Source: Parvibaculum sp.
GTDB taxonomy: Bacteria > Pseudomonadota > Alphaproteobacteria > Parvibaculales > Parvibaculaceae
Assembly: GCA_017642695.1 (NCBI GenBank)
Contig: JAEPQD010000001.1
Coordinates: 984,764 to 1,048,763 of the forward strand
Direction of reading: 5' to 3'
DNA length: 64,000 nucleotides
Made by a program: the position numbers and the translations under genes. Under the pieces are notes generated by a model, which worked only from the letters and a program-made list of their open reading frames with translations, was not told the origin of the DNA and did not search any database. Every line of letters begins with the position of its first letter. Position 1 is the first letter of the stretch. Positions 8,310 to 16,814 of this stretch are shown one piece after another.

Positions 8310-9389
8310 TTAAGAAGCGGCGGGTCTGTCCGCTTCGTCCCAGTCCTCGATGGTGATGAGCGACTGGATCGTCGTGTCGAGAAGTCCCGTTGCCATCGGG
8401 TTTTTCACGCCGGGCAGCGTGAACACGTCGAAGAGTTCGCGGATTTCGCCGGTGAAACGGATCCATTGCACGACATCGCCGTTTCGCGTGTCGATCACCT
8501 GCACGCCGCACCAGGGCTCGGCGTCGCGCTTTTTGAGTTCATCGTCGAGCTCGAGTCCCGAGAAACTGCCGTCTCGCGGCAGCGACAGGCCGACAAAGGC
8601 GAAGGGCCCGTGAAAGGCAAGGCCGCGCAGAAATCCCGGCAGAAAGGCGATTGTTTCCGTCTCGCCCGTCTTCTCGTCCACCGTGCAGAGCCGCCCGCGC
8701 CCCGAGTCGAGCACCCAGAGTCTGCCGTCATGCAGCCGCGGCGAATGCGGCATCGAGAGCTTCTGTGTCACGAATGCGTTCGTCTTCACGTCGATGATCG
8801 AGCCGCCCTCCGCGCGCCGGTCGCGCCAGCCCGTCACCACGTCGCTCCGGCACACAGCCGTGACATAGTGCGCCTCGCCGTCCTTCATCGCTAAGCCGTT
8901 GAGATGACAGCGGTCTTCCGGCGCGAGCCGCGAGATGAAATCGGGCTTCCAGATCGGCTTGAAGCTGTGCGTCGCGCTCGGCGTCGCGAGGCAGGAATAC
9001 TTCGTGTTGACGAAGATCACGCGCCCCGATTTCTCGACGCCGACATCGTGAATGTCGAGATCGCCCGTCGTCTGCGCGTTGCGCGGAACGTAGTTCCGGT
9101 CGAATTCGCCTTCCGTCTGTCCTGGCGCAAGCACGTTCTCGAGCCGCCATATCTGGTAGTGATTGGCGAGAAATATCCGTTGCGGCGTCGCGGAAACGCC
9201 CATTGCACGCACGAAATGGCGTTCGTGAAAGCTCAACACGCCGTTCGTCTGATGACCGACGAGATAAAGCCTGCCCGACTGGTACGATGTAAGCCCGAAG
9301 CTCACATTGTTGCGCGCGAGCCAGTTTGCGAAGTCGCGCGAACAGGAAATCTGTGTTCCGGCTTTCGGCTTTTCTTCCGCTTCAGACAT
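8310..9389 (-). CDS. TIGR03032 / DUF4915-family protein
   Basis: A 359-residue protein resembling the TIGR03032 (DUF4915) family, recalled from its diagnostic segments (LYLVGHQ, DLDIHDVGV, RLAPEDRCHLNGLAM, LWVLDSGRGRL, LPGFLRGLAFHG). These suggest a six-bladed beta-propeller-like fold in the cytoplasm; no signal peptide is present. Function of the family is unknown, though some members sit with TPR or glycosylation genes. Here it is a single gene between the autotransporter and a two-component cluster. The spacing to the autotransporter start is about 180 bases, so co-transcription is possible. Confidence 0.8.
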   Translation of the reverse strand: MSEAEEKPKAGTQISCSRDFANWLARNNVSFGLTSYQSGRLYLVGHQTNGVLSFHERHFVRAMGVSATPQRIFLANHYQIWRLENVLAPGQTEGEFDRNYVPRNAQTTGDLDIHDVGVEKSGRVIFVNTKYSCLATPSATHSFKPIWKPDFISRLAPEDRCHLNGLAMKDGEAHYVTAVCRSDVVTGWRDRRAEGGSIIDVKTNAFVTQKLSMPHSPRLHDGRLWVLDSGRGRLCTVDEKTGETETIAFLPGFLRGLAFHGPFAFVGLSLPRDGSFSGLELDDELKKRDAEPWCGVQVIDTRNGDVVQWIRFTGEIRELFDVFTLPGVKNPMATGLLDTTIQSLITIEDWDEADRPAAS

Positions 9390-9530
9390 GGTTTTCCGCT
9401 TTGTCGAATGAGGGGACTAGACAGAATGCGTCGTGCTCTGGCAATTCTTTTCTGCGGGAAATTTTTCCCCGCGCGATGATCCGCTGACGGATTTTAGTTT
9501 GCGATGCCCGCAAACGAAGGGGAGGGAACG

Positions 9531-9806
9531 GTGGCGACACTCACACAGGACGCACTCGGCAGGATGAAAGCACTGTCGTCTGCGCATGCAATCCTCCTCG
9601 CGGGGCTTCTCGTTGCGCTCGCGATTCTCTTCGCGGAGACGCTTCGGCCGACGCCTGTCTACCTGCCGAATCCGCAAGGCGGCATCTGGGTGAGGACGGC
9701 GGAGAGCTTCTTCCTCTGCCGGGCCGCGCTCGATGAGCCGGCGCCCTGCATCGACATGGCGACCGGAACTGCCACCTCTTACGACAGACTGGAGCCTCTG
9801 CGTTGA
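9531..9806 (+). CDS. Small membrane protein of unknown function
   Basis: I prefer the GTG at 9531, because a strong ribosome site (AAGGGGAGGG, 9517-9526) sits just before it; an ATG at 9504 in frame would give nine more residues. The roughly 91-residue product has one membrane helix (AILLAGLLVALAILFA) and a short periplasmic tail with two Cys (FLCRAALDEPAPC). Its stop TGA overlaps the TTG start of the response regulator, so the two are translationally coupled. I do not recognise the family; a role as accessory or sensor subunit for the two-component pair is inference. Confidence 0.65.
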   Translation: MATLTQDALGRMKALSSAHAILLAGLLVALAILFAETLRPTPVYLPNPQGGIWVRTAESFFLCRAALDEPAPCIDMATGTATSYDRLEPLR

Positions 9807-10471
9807 GCGATCGCCGGATCGAAATCGCCCTTGTCGACGACCACCGCATGTTTCTCGATGGTCTGACCGAGGTCATAAACTCGCTGGACCCGGCCTATCG
9901 CTGCACCGGTTTCGCCTCGCCGCGCGAGGCCATCGCGACCATCGAGGAAGGCCGCGAATACGATCTCATCGTCTCCGACCTCGTCATGGAAGAGATGAAC
10001 GGCGTTGCCTTCATTCTCGCGCTCCATGCACGCCGCTGCACGGCGCCCGTGCTCATCGTTTCCGGCATCGACACGCTGCCGCCGGTGGAGAAGGTGCTGC
10101 GTCTCGGTGCGCTCGGTTTCGTGCCGAAATCGGCGCCTGCCGGCCTGCTCGGCAAGGCGATTCGCTCCGCGCTCGACGGCGAAGTCTTCCTGCCGCCCGA
10201 CCTCTGGACCGTTCTCGAGGAAAATCCGAAGTCGCCTCGCGTCTCGGATGCGGGCGCGGCGCCGGGTCTCGACGACGAACTTCTCGGTTCCCGCCAGATC
10301 GAGGTTCTGCGTCTCATGGCTGAAGGCTATTCCAACAAGCGCATTTCCGAGGTGCTCGACATCAGCGAGAACACCGTGAAGACGCATATCAAGTTGATCT
10401 TCAAACGGCTCAACGTGGCGCGGCGTACGGCCTGTGTCAGCAAGGCCCGCACCATCGGGCTCATCGACTAG
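9803..10471 (+). CDS. NarL/LuxR-family response regulator
   Basis: A 222-residue regulator. The N-terminal receiver has VDDHR (residues 11-15), phospho-acceptor Asp59 in IVSDLVMEEMNG, and Lys in FVPKSAP. The C-terminal helix-turn-helix (residues about 158-222, SRQIEVLRLMAEGYSNKRIS then SENTVKTHIK) is of LuxR/GerE type. The start is TTG inside the stop codon of the preceding small membrane protein gene. The gene faces a hybrid histidine kinase whose stop is only 8 bases away, which is its probable partner. Confidence 0.92.
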   Translation: MSDRRIEIALVDDHRMFLDGLTEVINSLDPAYRCTGFASPREAIATIEEGREYDLIVSDLVMEEMNGVAFILALHARRCTAPVLIVSGIDTLPPVEKVLRLGALGFVPKSAPAGLLGKAIRSALDGEVFLPPDLWTVLEENPKSPRVSDAGAAPGLDDELLGSRQIEVLRLMAEGYSNKRISEVLDISENTVKTHIKLIFKRLNVARRTACVSKARTIGLID

Positions 10472-10478
10472 GCCCCTC

Positions 10479-12260
10479 TCAGGCGGGTTCCCGCGCCGCC
10501 TTTTCTTCCGCGATCTCGCCGAGCAGGCGGTGCAGCAGCTCCGGTTCCACCGGCTTGTGGAGCACGCGGAGCCTCTCGTCTTCCGCTTCCATTTCCGCGG
10601 AAATGTCCCCCGTCATCATGATCGCGCGCACATCCCCGTTGAGTTCGTCGCGCAGCCGCTCGATCACGGCAAGCCCGGTTTCCCCGGCGCCGAGGCGCCG
10701 GTCCACGATCAGAACATCGGGCACGAGGTCCATCCGGTCGAGAAGCGAGATTGCATCGTCGCCGTTGCTCGCGGAAAGCACTTCGCAGCCCCAACTCGAG
10801 AGAACCGTCGACATGCCGCTGCGGATAGCGTCCTCGTCGTCCACCACCAGCACGCAAAGCGCGCTCACCGAGGCGTCGGGCTTTGAGGGGCCGCGAGCTT
10901 CGCCGTGGGCGCTTTCTCCCTCCGCCGCTCCCGTCGGCACGGTCAGCGTGAACCGCGTTCCCTTGCCCGGCTCCGAGGCGAGATCGAGGCGGACATCGAG
11001 CAGCATCGCAAGTCGCCGCACGATGGAAAGCCCGAGGCCGAGCCCCTTTTCCCGATTCCGCTCGCGATTGCCGAGCTGCACATATTCGTCGAACACCGCC
11101 TTGTGCTGCGTCGCCGGAATGCCGATGCCTGTGTCCTCCACGGTGATCTCGACACCCTCCTCGCCGGGGCGCACGCGGAGAGAGACGCGCCCGCCTTCAT
11201 TTGTGAACTTGATCGCGTTCGAAACGAGGTTGCGCAGGATGCGTCCGAGCAGGATCGGGTCCGTCCGCGCATTCGCCGGTTCGGTGTTCACCTCGATTGC
11301 GATTCCCTTTTCTTCGGTGGCGGCGGAAAACTCGTCGGCGATGCGTGCGGTGAGTGCCGCGATATCGGTACTGCGCCGTTCGGCGACGATCGCGCCCGCG
11401 TCGAGCCGTGACACGTCGAGCAACCCGTCGAGCAGGTTGCCGAGCCCGCGCCAGCTCGCCTCGATCTTCGCGATGAGCTCGAGTTGTTGCGGTTCCTTCG
11501 TCTTCTCGCGCAGCGCCGCAAGGAAGAAGCCCTGCGCATGCAGCGGCTGCGCGAGGTCGTGGCTCGTTGCGGCGAGAAAACGGGTCTTTTCCTCGCTCGC
11601 CTTCTTGAGGGCGTCTCGCTGCTTGCGCAGTTCCTCCATCAGCGCCTGGTTCTGCTTCACCGCAAGGGCATCCCGCGTCGCGATCTCGACGCGCGCGCTC
11701 GCCGACATGAAGAAGGCATAGGCGAAGACCGCGCCGATTCCGACCGCGTTGAGCGGCCACTCCGCGGCGAAGAAGATGAAGCCGGCATAAGGCAGCAGCG
11801 CCGTCGTCGCGAGCCCGACATAGGAACGGCGATAGGCCGATTGCGGCGAGATGCCGCCCAGCGTCAGGCTGAGCAGCATGATGCCGGTCGTGTAGATGCT
11901 GATGTCGGACGTGGGGTCCGTCAGCCAGATCGCGCCGGCGCCCCAGATGAGTCCGGTCGCCGCCGCCGTTACAGTGTGCCAGAGAAGATATTCGCGGGCA
12001 TTGCGGGTCGTGAGCCCGCGTTTTTCGTATAGCGCCGGTTGCAAAAGTGTAATGCCGATCATCGCTGCCGCTGCGGCGGCCCAGATGACGATGTCGGCGA
12101 CGGGCGCCGTAAAGGTCAGAATCACCGAATAGAGCGCAAGCAGCGCGAAGACAGATATGGCCGAACTCGGTGCGCGGTCCTTCAGAAGCTGCGCCCGGCT
12201 GAGATCGAGTCTCTCCGGTGCGAGCGCGAGCCCTTCGATGTTGAGTTGTGATTCGGCCAT
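10479..12260 (-). CDS. Hybrid sensor histidine kinase with C-terminal receiver
   Basis: A 593-residue inner-membrane kinase. Residues about 35-195 contain roughly six to seven membrane helices forming the sensor, with almost no periplasmic domain. A short coiled coil (about 200-225) leads to the HisKA domain with phospho-His234 (ATSHDLAQPLHAQG). The ATPase domain shows the N box (NLVSNAIKF), DTGIGIP and GLGLGLSIV. A receiver follows (LVVDDEDAIRSG, acceptor Asp in VLIVDRRLG). This build is common in kinases paired with NarL-type regulators, and such a regulator is encoded tail-to-tail with it. Signal unknown. Confidence 0.93.
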   Translation of the reverse strand: MAESQLNIEGLALAPERLDLSRAQLLKDRAPSSAISVFALLALYSVILTFTAPVADIVIWAAAAAAMIGITLLQPALYEKRGLTTRNAREYLLWHTVTAAATGLIWGAGAIWLTDPTSDISIYTTGIMLLSLTLGGISPQSAYRRSYVGLATTALLPYAGFIFFAAEWPLNAVGIGAVFAYAFFMSASARVEIATRDALAVKQNQALMEELRKQRDALKKASEEKTRFLAATSHDLAQPLHAQGFFLAALREKTKEPQQLELIAKIEASWRGLGNLLDGLLDVSRLDAGAIVAERRSTDIAALTARIADEFSAATEEKGIAIEVNTEPANARTDPILLGRILRNLVSNAIKFTNEGGRVSLRVRPGEEGVEITVEDTGIGIPATQHKAVFDEYVQLGNRERNREKGLGLGLSIVRRLAMLLDVRLDLASEPGKGTRFTLTVPTGAAEGESAHGEARGPSKPDASVSALCVLVVDDEDAIRSGMSTVLSSWGCEVLSASNGDDAISLLDRMDLVPDVLIVDRRLGAGETGLAVIERLRDELNGDVRAIMMTGDISAEMEAEDERLRVLHKPVEPELLHRLLGEIAEEKAAREPA

Positions 12261-12336
12261 TCCGTTCGCCGCCCCCTTCGGCTGAACTCATGCTAGCCGT
12301 CTGCGTCCGCGCGCGGAAGACAGGGCGGCGGGGGCG

Positions 12337-13029
12337 TCACGTGGAGGCGATGGCCGCGAGATCCGCATCGACGAAGCGAAGATGGCCTTCCTTGACCCAG
12401 ACCAGGCAGCCACCGGCACCGGCCCTTGCGTCGAGTGCGGCGTTCTGCGGCAGCCGGAGCCATGAATGTTTCCGGAAAGTCTCTCCGCCTTCGCTGAAGT
12501 CGCCGTCGAGGCAGAATATTTCGAGCCCGCCTTCCGGTGCGAGCGCGATGTGCGCGCCTGCCCGCCAGCGCTCGACGCGCACGCTCTCGCGGTCGTCATG
12601 GAAGATGTCGCTCGCCGTCACGCCCTCCCGTCCCCCGGCGGGCTTTTGCTCCGCATCGAACAGGTTGCGGTTCACGAAGTGCCGGTCGGCGGCATCGAAC
12701 TGCCAGAGCTTCACGAAGATCGTGCAGCCTGCCGCCGAGCCGGGCGTGTGGCGCGATTGCGGCGGGTTGCGGACATAGCGACCCGCCGGGTAGTCGCCGT
12801 GCTCGTCCTGGAACACGCCGTCGAGCACGATGAATTCCTCGCCACCGCCATGCACATGCGGCGAGAAGCGGCTTCCCGGCGCATAGCGCACGATGGAGGT
12901 CGCGCGCGCCACTTCGCCGCCGACCCGGTCGAGCATCTTTCGTTCGACGCCCGCCATGGGCGAGGGTACCCAGTCGATCGCATCCGCGTGAACGCAGGCG
13001 CGCAATGAAAAGTCGTCGTTGATTCTCAT
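12337..13029 (-). CDS. Double-cupin (ChrR-like) protein
   Basis: A 230-residue bicupin. The first cupin has the metal-binding pattern HVHGGGEEFIVLDG with a later His (QSRHTPGS); the second (about residues 135-225) lacks the histidine cluster (ALAPEGGLEIFCLDGDF) and is probably structural. This resembles ChrR-type cupins but without the zinc-finger anti-sigma domain. No signal peptide. It is the last gene of a likely four-gene minus-strand group with tautomerase, NTF2-like and GST genes. Substrate unknown; dioxygenase or isomerase activity are both possible. Confidence 0.8.
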   Translation of the reverse strand: MRINDDFSLRACVHADAIDWVPSPMAGVERKMLDRVGGEVARATSIVRYAPGSRFSPHVHGGGEEFIVLDGVFQDEHGDYPAGRYVRNPPQSRHTPGSAAGCTIFVKLWQFDAADRHFVNRNLFDAEQKPAGGREGVTASDIFHDDRESVRVERWRAGAHIALAPEGGLEIFCLDGDFSEGGETFRKHSWLRLPQNAALDARAGAGGCLVWVKEGHLRFVDADLAAIAST

Positions 13030-13065
13030 CGGCTTCTCCCTGGCGGCGCTGCTTCTTGTCGCCCG

Positions 13066-13284
13066 CTATTTGTCCGCCTTCAGCTCCAGCGTCCGGCGAT
13101 AGGCATCGACCGGCAACCCGCCGACGCCCCAGTCTTCCAGCTCGACCTCGTCCAGCACAACAAAAGTCGTCGCCGGGTCCTTGTCGAGCACGTCTTTCAG
13201 CAGGCCGGTCACGCCCTTGATGAGCGCCGCCTTCTGCGCGCGCGTCGCGCCTTCCCGCGTGATCCTGATATTGACATAGGGCAT
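13066..13284 (-). CDS. 4-oxalocrotonate tautomerase-family protein
   Basis: A 72-residue protein starting MPYVNIRITREG; the catalytic Pro is in position 2, exposed as the N-terminal residue after Met removal, as in the tautomerase superfamily. The frame is open further upstream but only this start gives the catalytic Pro1. Length and the internal TFVVLDEV strand fit the small tautomerase subunit. Family members tautomerise 2-hydroxymuconate or related enols in aromatic breakdown. It lies between the cupin and an NTF2-like gene. Confidence 0.87.
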   Translation of the reverse strand: MPYVNIRITREGATRAQKAALIKGVTGLLKDVLDKDPATTFVVLDEVELEDWGVGGLPVDAYRRTLELKADK

Positions 13285-13300
13285 TGCCTGTCTCCTTGCT

Positions 13301-13696
13301 TCAGTTCGCCTGCGCCGCCTGGGCGTCCCGCAGGTCGTAGTGGAAGACCTTGGAAATGATCTGCCATTCCGCGTTGGTCTTGATGAAGGTGAGAAAATCC
13401 GTGAAGTGGCGCTCGCCAACCGCGCAGCGCACGCGCGCGAAGGCGGTCTTGGGGCCGGCGAACTCGATCGAGACGATCTCGTCGCGCCGCTTCTCGCCCC
13501 GGCTTGCGGGTGAGGCGCGCCTGTCGACAATCGGGAAATACTCCTCCATGCCGATATTCACGAGCGCCTCGTCCGTCGCGCAGACATAGCGTGCCTGCGG
13601 ATGCAGCACGCGGCGAAGCTGCAGCGTGTCGCTGTGATAGAGGCCGTCGAAATAGACCTGGAGTTGCGCCGCGATGGCGTCGAATTCCTGTTTCAT
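13301..13696 (-). CDS. NTF2-like / lumazine-binding-type protein
   Basis: A 131-residue single-domain protein with the cone-shaped NTF2 fold signature (N-terminal helices, LHPQARYV, then FLTFIKTNAEWQIISKVFHYD at the end), close to the putative lumazine-binding family. Such proteins bind small hydrophobic ligands or act as isomerases. The gene is 16 bases upstream of the tautomerase on the same strand and follows the GST gene, so it is probably in one transcript. Substrate cannot be told. Confidence 0.8.
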   Translation of the reverse strand: MKQEFDAIAAQLQVYFDGLYHSDTLQLRRVLHPQARYVCATDEALVNIGMEEYFPIVDRRASPASRGEKRRDEIVSIEFAGPKTAFARVRCAVGERHFTDFLTFIKTNAEWQIISKVFHYDLRDAQAAQAN

Positions 13697-13749
13697 GGCT
13701 CGTGCTCCGGGTGGCGGCGCGGGGGCCGGAGCCCCCGCGCCCTGCCGTC

Positions 13750-14364
13750 TCAGTTCAGAAGGCCTTCGCGCTTCAGCACGTCCTGCACGCGCGGGCGGGC
13801 CGCGACGCGGGCGACGAACTTCTGCACGTTGGGCCAGGGAGCGAGATCAAGGCCGATGATCTTCGACCAGGAAGCGACGACGAACATGTAGGTGTCCGCC
13901 ACGGTGAAGGTCTCGCCCATCGCATAGTCGCGTCCGTCGGCCAGCAGCGCCTCCAGCGCGTCGAAGCCGCTCTGGAGCTTCGTCATCGCCTGGTCGCGCG
14001 CGGCGCCTTCCGGCTTCACCGCCGCGAAGAACGGCCCGAACGACTTGTGCAGTTCCGACGCCGTGAAGTTCAGGTGCTGCTGCAGCTTCACCCGTTCCAT
14101 CGTGCCGGCGGCGGGTGCGAGTTTCGATTCCGGCTTGGTGTCCGCCAGATATTGCAGGATCGCCGGGGCTTCGAGCAGCACTTCGCCGCCGTCGAGCTCG
14201 AGCGCGGGCACATAGCCGAGCGGATTGATCTTGCTGAAATCCTCGCCGCTTTCGGTCGTCTTCGTGGCGAGGTCGACCTTTTCCAGTGCGAAGTCGGCGC
14301 CGATCTCGCTGAGCGCAATGTGAACGGCCTGCGAGCACACGCCCGGTGTGTAGTAGAGCTTCAT
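13750..14364 (-). CDS. Glutathione S-transferase
   Basis: A 204-residue protein beginning MKLYYTPGVCSQAVHIALSE, with the thioredoxin-like N-terminal domain carrying the Ser/Cys active-site region (TPGVCS, as in beta-class GstB), cis-Pro (GYVPALEL) and ESPAIL-like segment (EAPAILQYLAD). The helical C-terminal domain follows (about 90-204). A longer open frame exists upstream, but this ATG gives the family's normal N-terminus. First gene of the minus-strand group and divergent from an HxlR regulator, which probably controls it. Confidence 0.92.
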   Translation of the reverse strand: MKLYYTPGVCSQAVHIALSEIGADFALEKVDLATKTTESGEDFSKINPLGYVPALELDGGEVLLEAPAILQYLADTKPESKLAPAAGTMERVKLQQHLNFTASELHKSFGPFFAAVKPEGAARDQAMTKLQSGFDALEALLADGRDYAMGETFTVADTYMFVVASWSKIIGLDLAPWPNVQKFVARVAARPRVQDVLKREGLLN

Positions 14365-14413
14365 GGTTCTGTTTCCCTGGAGTGATGTTCTCGAAGCCGG
14401 CTTCGGAAGGAGA

Positions 14414-14440
14414 TTTACGAACGGTGCTTTCTCTTGTAAA
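14414..14440. promoter_or_regulatory. Possible operator in GST/HxlR divergent region
   Basis: Inverted half-sites TTTAC (14414-14418) and GTAAA (14436-14440) lie 17 bases apart in the 146-base region between the divergent GST and HxlR genes. HxlR-family proteins bind such short palindromes near their own promoters. The match is short, so chance is possible. Confidence 0.3.
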
Positions 14441-14510
14441 CCTGATTTCCAAAGGATACTGAACATTCGGGTTTCTCTCGGGTAACCACCGCACCATGGG
14501 GTAAGTCGCC

Positions 14511-14930
14511 ATGTCGTTGAAAGTACGGAAGAACAGGAGCCCGGCCACGCCGGAGGCGTGTCCGCTGCTCGAATGCATGGCGATCATCGGCGGCGCATGG
14601 GCGCCGAACATCATCTGGCATCTTGCGGGCGGTCCGCGCCGTTTCAGCGAGCTGCGCGTCGACATTCCGCTCGTCTCGCCCAAGGTGCTGACGACGCGGC
14701 TGCGGGAAATGGAAGAGGACGGCGTGATCGAACGTCACGTCATGCCCACATCGCCGCCTTCGGTCGAGTATGTGCTCACCGATCTCGGCGCGCGGCTCGT
14801 GCCGGCCATCGAGGCGATTGCGGAAGTGGGGGAGGAGTTGAAGCGCCGCCGTCCGAAGGACCGCAAGCGCGCGACGCGGCGCTCGGCGCCGAAGCATTTT
14901 CGCGGGCTCCGCCGTCAGGCGGCGGAATAA
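14511..14930 (+). CDS. HxlR-family transcriptional regulator
   Basis: A 139-residue winged-helix protein. The family core is complete: CPLLECMAIIGGAWAPNIIWHL, RRFSELRVDIPLVSPKVLTTRLREMEEDGVI and VEYVLTDLGARL. Cys17 is the conserved N-terminal cysteine used for redox or electrophile sensing in HxlR/HypR members. A basic C-terminal tail (about residues 112-139) is extra. Divergent to the GST-led operon with a shared 146-base control region, so it most likely regulates that operon in response to electrophiles or quinones (inference). Confidence 0.9.
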   Translation: MSLKVRKNRSPATPEACPLLECMAIIGGAWAPNIIWHLAGGPRRFSELRVDIPLVSPKVLTTRLREMEEDGVIERHVMPTSPPSVEYVLTDLGARLVPAIEAIAEVGEELKRRRPKDRKRATRRSAPKHFRGLRRQAAE

Positions 14931-14971
14931 GCGGCCGCGGGAAGCGTGAAAGCCCCGCAGCCGCTCGTTTT

Positions 14972-15175
14972 TCAGCGCTTGCCGTAGCGGTTGGTCGACG
15001 GCGTGAAGTCGCGGGTGGCGGCTTCGCTGCCGGAGAAGACGTTCACCGATGCGGCGGCGTTCTTCTCGCCGCCGAGCGTCGGGCTGCCGTCCTTCGCAAA
15101 GGCGCCGGTACCCGTCAGTGCGGCCAGCGCCGCGACAAGAGTTGCCACCGTCAGGTTACGCTTTTTCTGCGTCAT
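14972..15175 (-). CDS. Small exported protein of unknown function
   Basis: A 67-residue product with a clear signal peptide (MTQKKRNLTVATLVAALAALTGTGAFA) and a roughly 40-residue mature part rich in Ser, Ala and Asn ending in RYGKR. The start ATG is preceded by GGAGCAG. The reading frame is open far upstream over the nnrS gene, but that is only a GC-rich shadow. It lies downstream of nnrS with about 140 bases between. I do not recognise a family. Confidence 0.6.
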   Translation of the reverse strand: MTQKKRNLTVATLVAALAALTGTGAFAKDGSPTLGGEKNAAASVNVFSGSEAATRDFTPSTNRYGKR

Positions 15176-15318
15176 TTTTCTGCTCCGTTTGTTGTGTGGG
15201 CGTCGGCGCCCGCTTACAGGTGTGGAGCAGGAGGGCGAGTTTGAATTCAACAGAATGTCACGATGCCGTGATCGAGTTGTATATGCACTAACGAACGGGT
15301 GGATGCTGGCCGGGGCCT

Positions 15319-16518
15319 TTACCCCTTCGCGCGCGGACACGCGAGATAGCGGCCATAGGTGAGCGCGAATCCGAAAAAGCCGGCGAACCACAGCGCGCCC
15401 GAGAGCCGGTAGAGCACCATTGTCTGCTCCACCGGAAAGGCCGCCAGAATGCGCGTCAGCGCAGCGAGGATGATGGCGGCATAGAGCGCGGCCGTCACGC
15501 GATCCGCGTGCAGCGGCCGGCCGGTATGTCCGAGCGTCGCCCGCGTCATGACCGCCAGGATCATCGTGCCGATCGCACCCGCACCGAAGGCGTGGAGCGC
15601 GGCCGTCTGCGGCACCGAGGGAAAAAGCGCCGCCAGCCCGAGCAATGCGAGCCCCGCCGGAATGAACGCGTATCCCGCATGAAGCACGAGAACCAGCGGC
15701 TCCGCGCCCGTTCTCGCACCACGCCAGCGCAGCAGCCGCGCGCCCTGCAGCAGCGCGGCGGGAAGCGCGAGCAAGGCGAGGAAGGGACTTTCCGGCGTCA
15801 CGACGAAAAGCAGGAGCGCGCCCGCCGTCGCGCCGAGCGCAACGCGGTCCGTCCAGCCGAAACTTGCAGGCAGTTTCGTCTCGCCGCGTTTCACCAGCCA
15901 GTTCCGCGTGAAACTCGGCACGATCCGTCCGCCGATCAGCGAAATGAGCAGCACCAGCAGGCCGAGCCCGAGCCGCGCGCCGGTCCCGGCCGGAATCTCG
16001 GCGCCCGCCGCTTCCGCATGCATCAGCGCATTGCTCGCGAGGAGCAGCGTCAGCGCGCCGGTCATCGGCAGGTTGCGCCAGTTGCGTCCGGTAACGATCT
16101 CGCGCGCCACCACCGCAAGAAAGACGACCGGAAAAGCGAGGTCGACGGCTGCCGTCACGCCCGCGCCCGTCAGCGCCGAAAAAGGTATCGCGATGCGGCC
16201 CGCTCCCCACAGAAGGACCAGGGCGAGCAGCGGCAGTCCTTGCAGCGGCATGCGGCCCGTCCAGTTCGGGATCGCGGTTAGCATGAAACCGGCCACCGCC
16301 GCCATGGCGAAACCGTGGATCATTTCATGGGCATGCCAGCCGGGCAGGGGAAAATGCGTGGGTGGTGTCCAGCCGCTCGCGAGCGCATGGATCCACAGCG
16401 CAAGCGCCGCCGCGCCGTAGAGCCCGGCGAGCAGGAAGAAGGGCCGGAAGCCCTGTTCGAGGATCGCCGGGCCTTCCCATTTGCGATAGCGCGGTATGCC
16501 GCCGGAGGCCGCTTTCAT
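15319..16518 (-). CDS. nnrS: NnrS-family haem-copper membrane protein
   Basis: A 399-residue integral membrane protein with about twelve hydrophobic segments and the family pattern GFRPFFLLAGLY near the N-terminus, HAHEMIHGFAMAAVAGFMLTAIPNWTG and HAFGAGAIGTMILAVMTRATLGHTGR. NnrS proteins relieve nitrosative stress by a haem-based, not fully understood mechanism and are found with nitrite/NO reductases. The start ATG at 16518 overlaps the stop of the DUF1858 gene (ATGA), giving translational coupling; the longer upstream frame overlaps that gene and is rejected. Expected to be driven by the NnrR-type box at 16815-16830. Confidence 0.93.
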   Translation of the reverse strand: MKAASGGIPRYRKWEGPAILEQGFRPFFLLAGLYGAAALALWIHALASGWTPPTHFPLPGWHAHEMIHGFAMAAVAGFMLTAIPNWTGRMPLQGLPLLALVLLWGAGRIAIPFSALTGAGVTAAVDLAFPVVFLAVVAREIVTGRNWRNLPMTGALTLLLASNALMHAEAAGAEIPAGTGARLGLGLLVLLISLIGGRIVPSFTRNWLVKRGETKLPASFGWTDRVALGATAGALLLFVVTPESPFLALLALPAALLQGARLLRWRGARTGAEPLVLVLHAGYAFIPAGLALLGLAALFPSVPQTAALHAFGAGAIGTMILAVMTRATLGHTGRPLHADRVTAALYAAIILAALTRILAAFPVEQTMVLYRLSGALWFAGFFGFALTYGRYLACPRAKG

Positions 16519-16760
16519 GGCCGTTCTCCCGTTCCGTGGGAAAGCGCGGCAGAACCGATCGCCTGCGCGATGTCCCGCTTCAGCGCCTGCGCATCGACAT
16601 GATATTCGCCCGCCGCCTCGTCCACCGTCATGAAGGGAGCGATGGGACAGGCCGGACAATTCATCTTGTAGTCGAGGAATATCCGTACGGCGGCAGGCCA
16701 GCGCCGCAGCAGCTCGCCGACCGTCAGGTCCGAAAGGTCCTCCGTGAATATCTTTGTCAT
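16515..16760 (-). CDS. DUF1858 / redox-disulfide domain protein
   Basis: An 81-residue protein with the DUF1858 core: TVGELLRRWPAAVRIFLDY, then MNCPACPIAPFMTVDEAA where Cys-Pro-Ala-Cys is the CxxC pair. This domain accompanies hybrid-cluster and NnrS proteins in nitrogen-oxide metabolism and probably handles a thiol or metal redox step. The ATG at 16760 has a good GGAGGGACGAG ribosome site; the frame upstream of it is not used. First gene of the two-gene nnrS operon. Confidence 0.88.
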   Translation of the reverse strand: MTKIFTEDLSDLTVGELLRRWPAAVRIFLDYKMNCPACPIAPFMTVDEAAGEYHVDAQALKRDIAQAIGSAALSHGTGERP

Positions 16761-16814
16761 CTCGTCCCTCCGGTGTCGTGCCGGAGGCAGTCTAGCCGGT
16801 CGCCCTGTGGCGGA

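Noticed and set aside
14972..16210. 412-codon minus-strand frame across nnrS
   Set aside because: Only its last 67 codons are supported (small exported protein with ribosome site); the rest is a shadow of nnrS.
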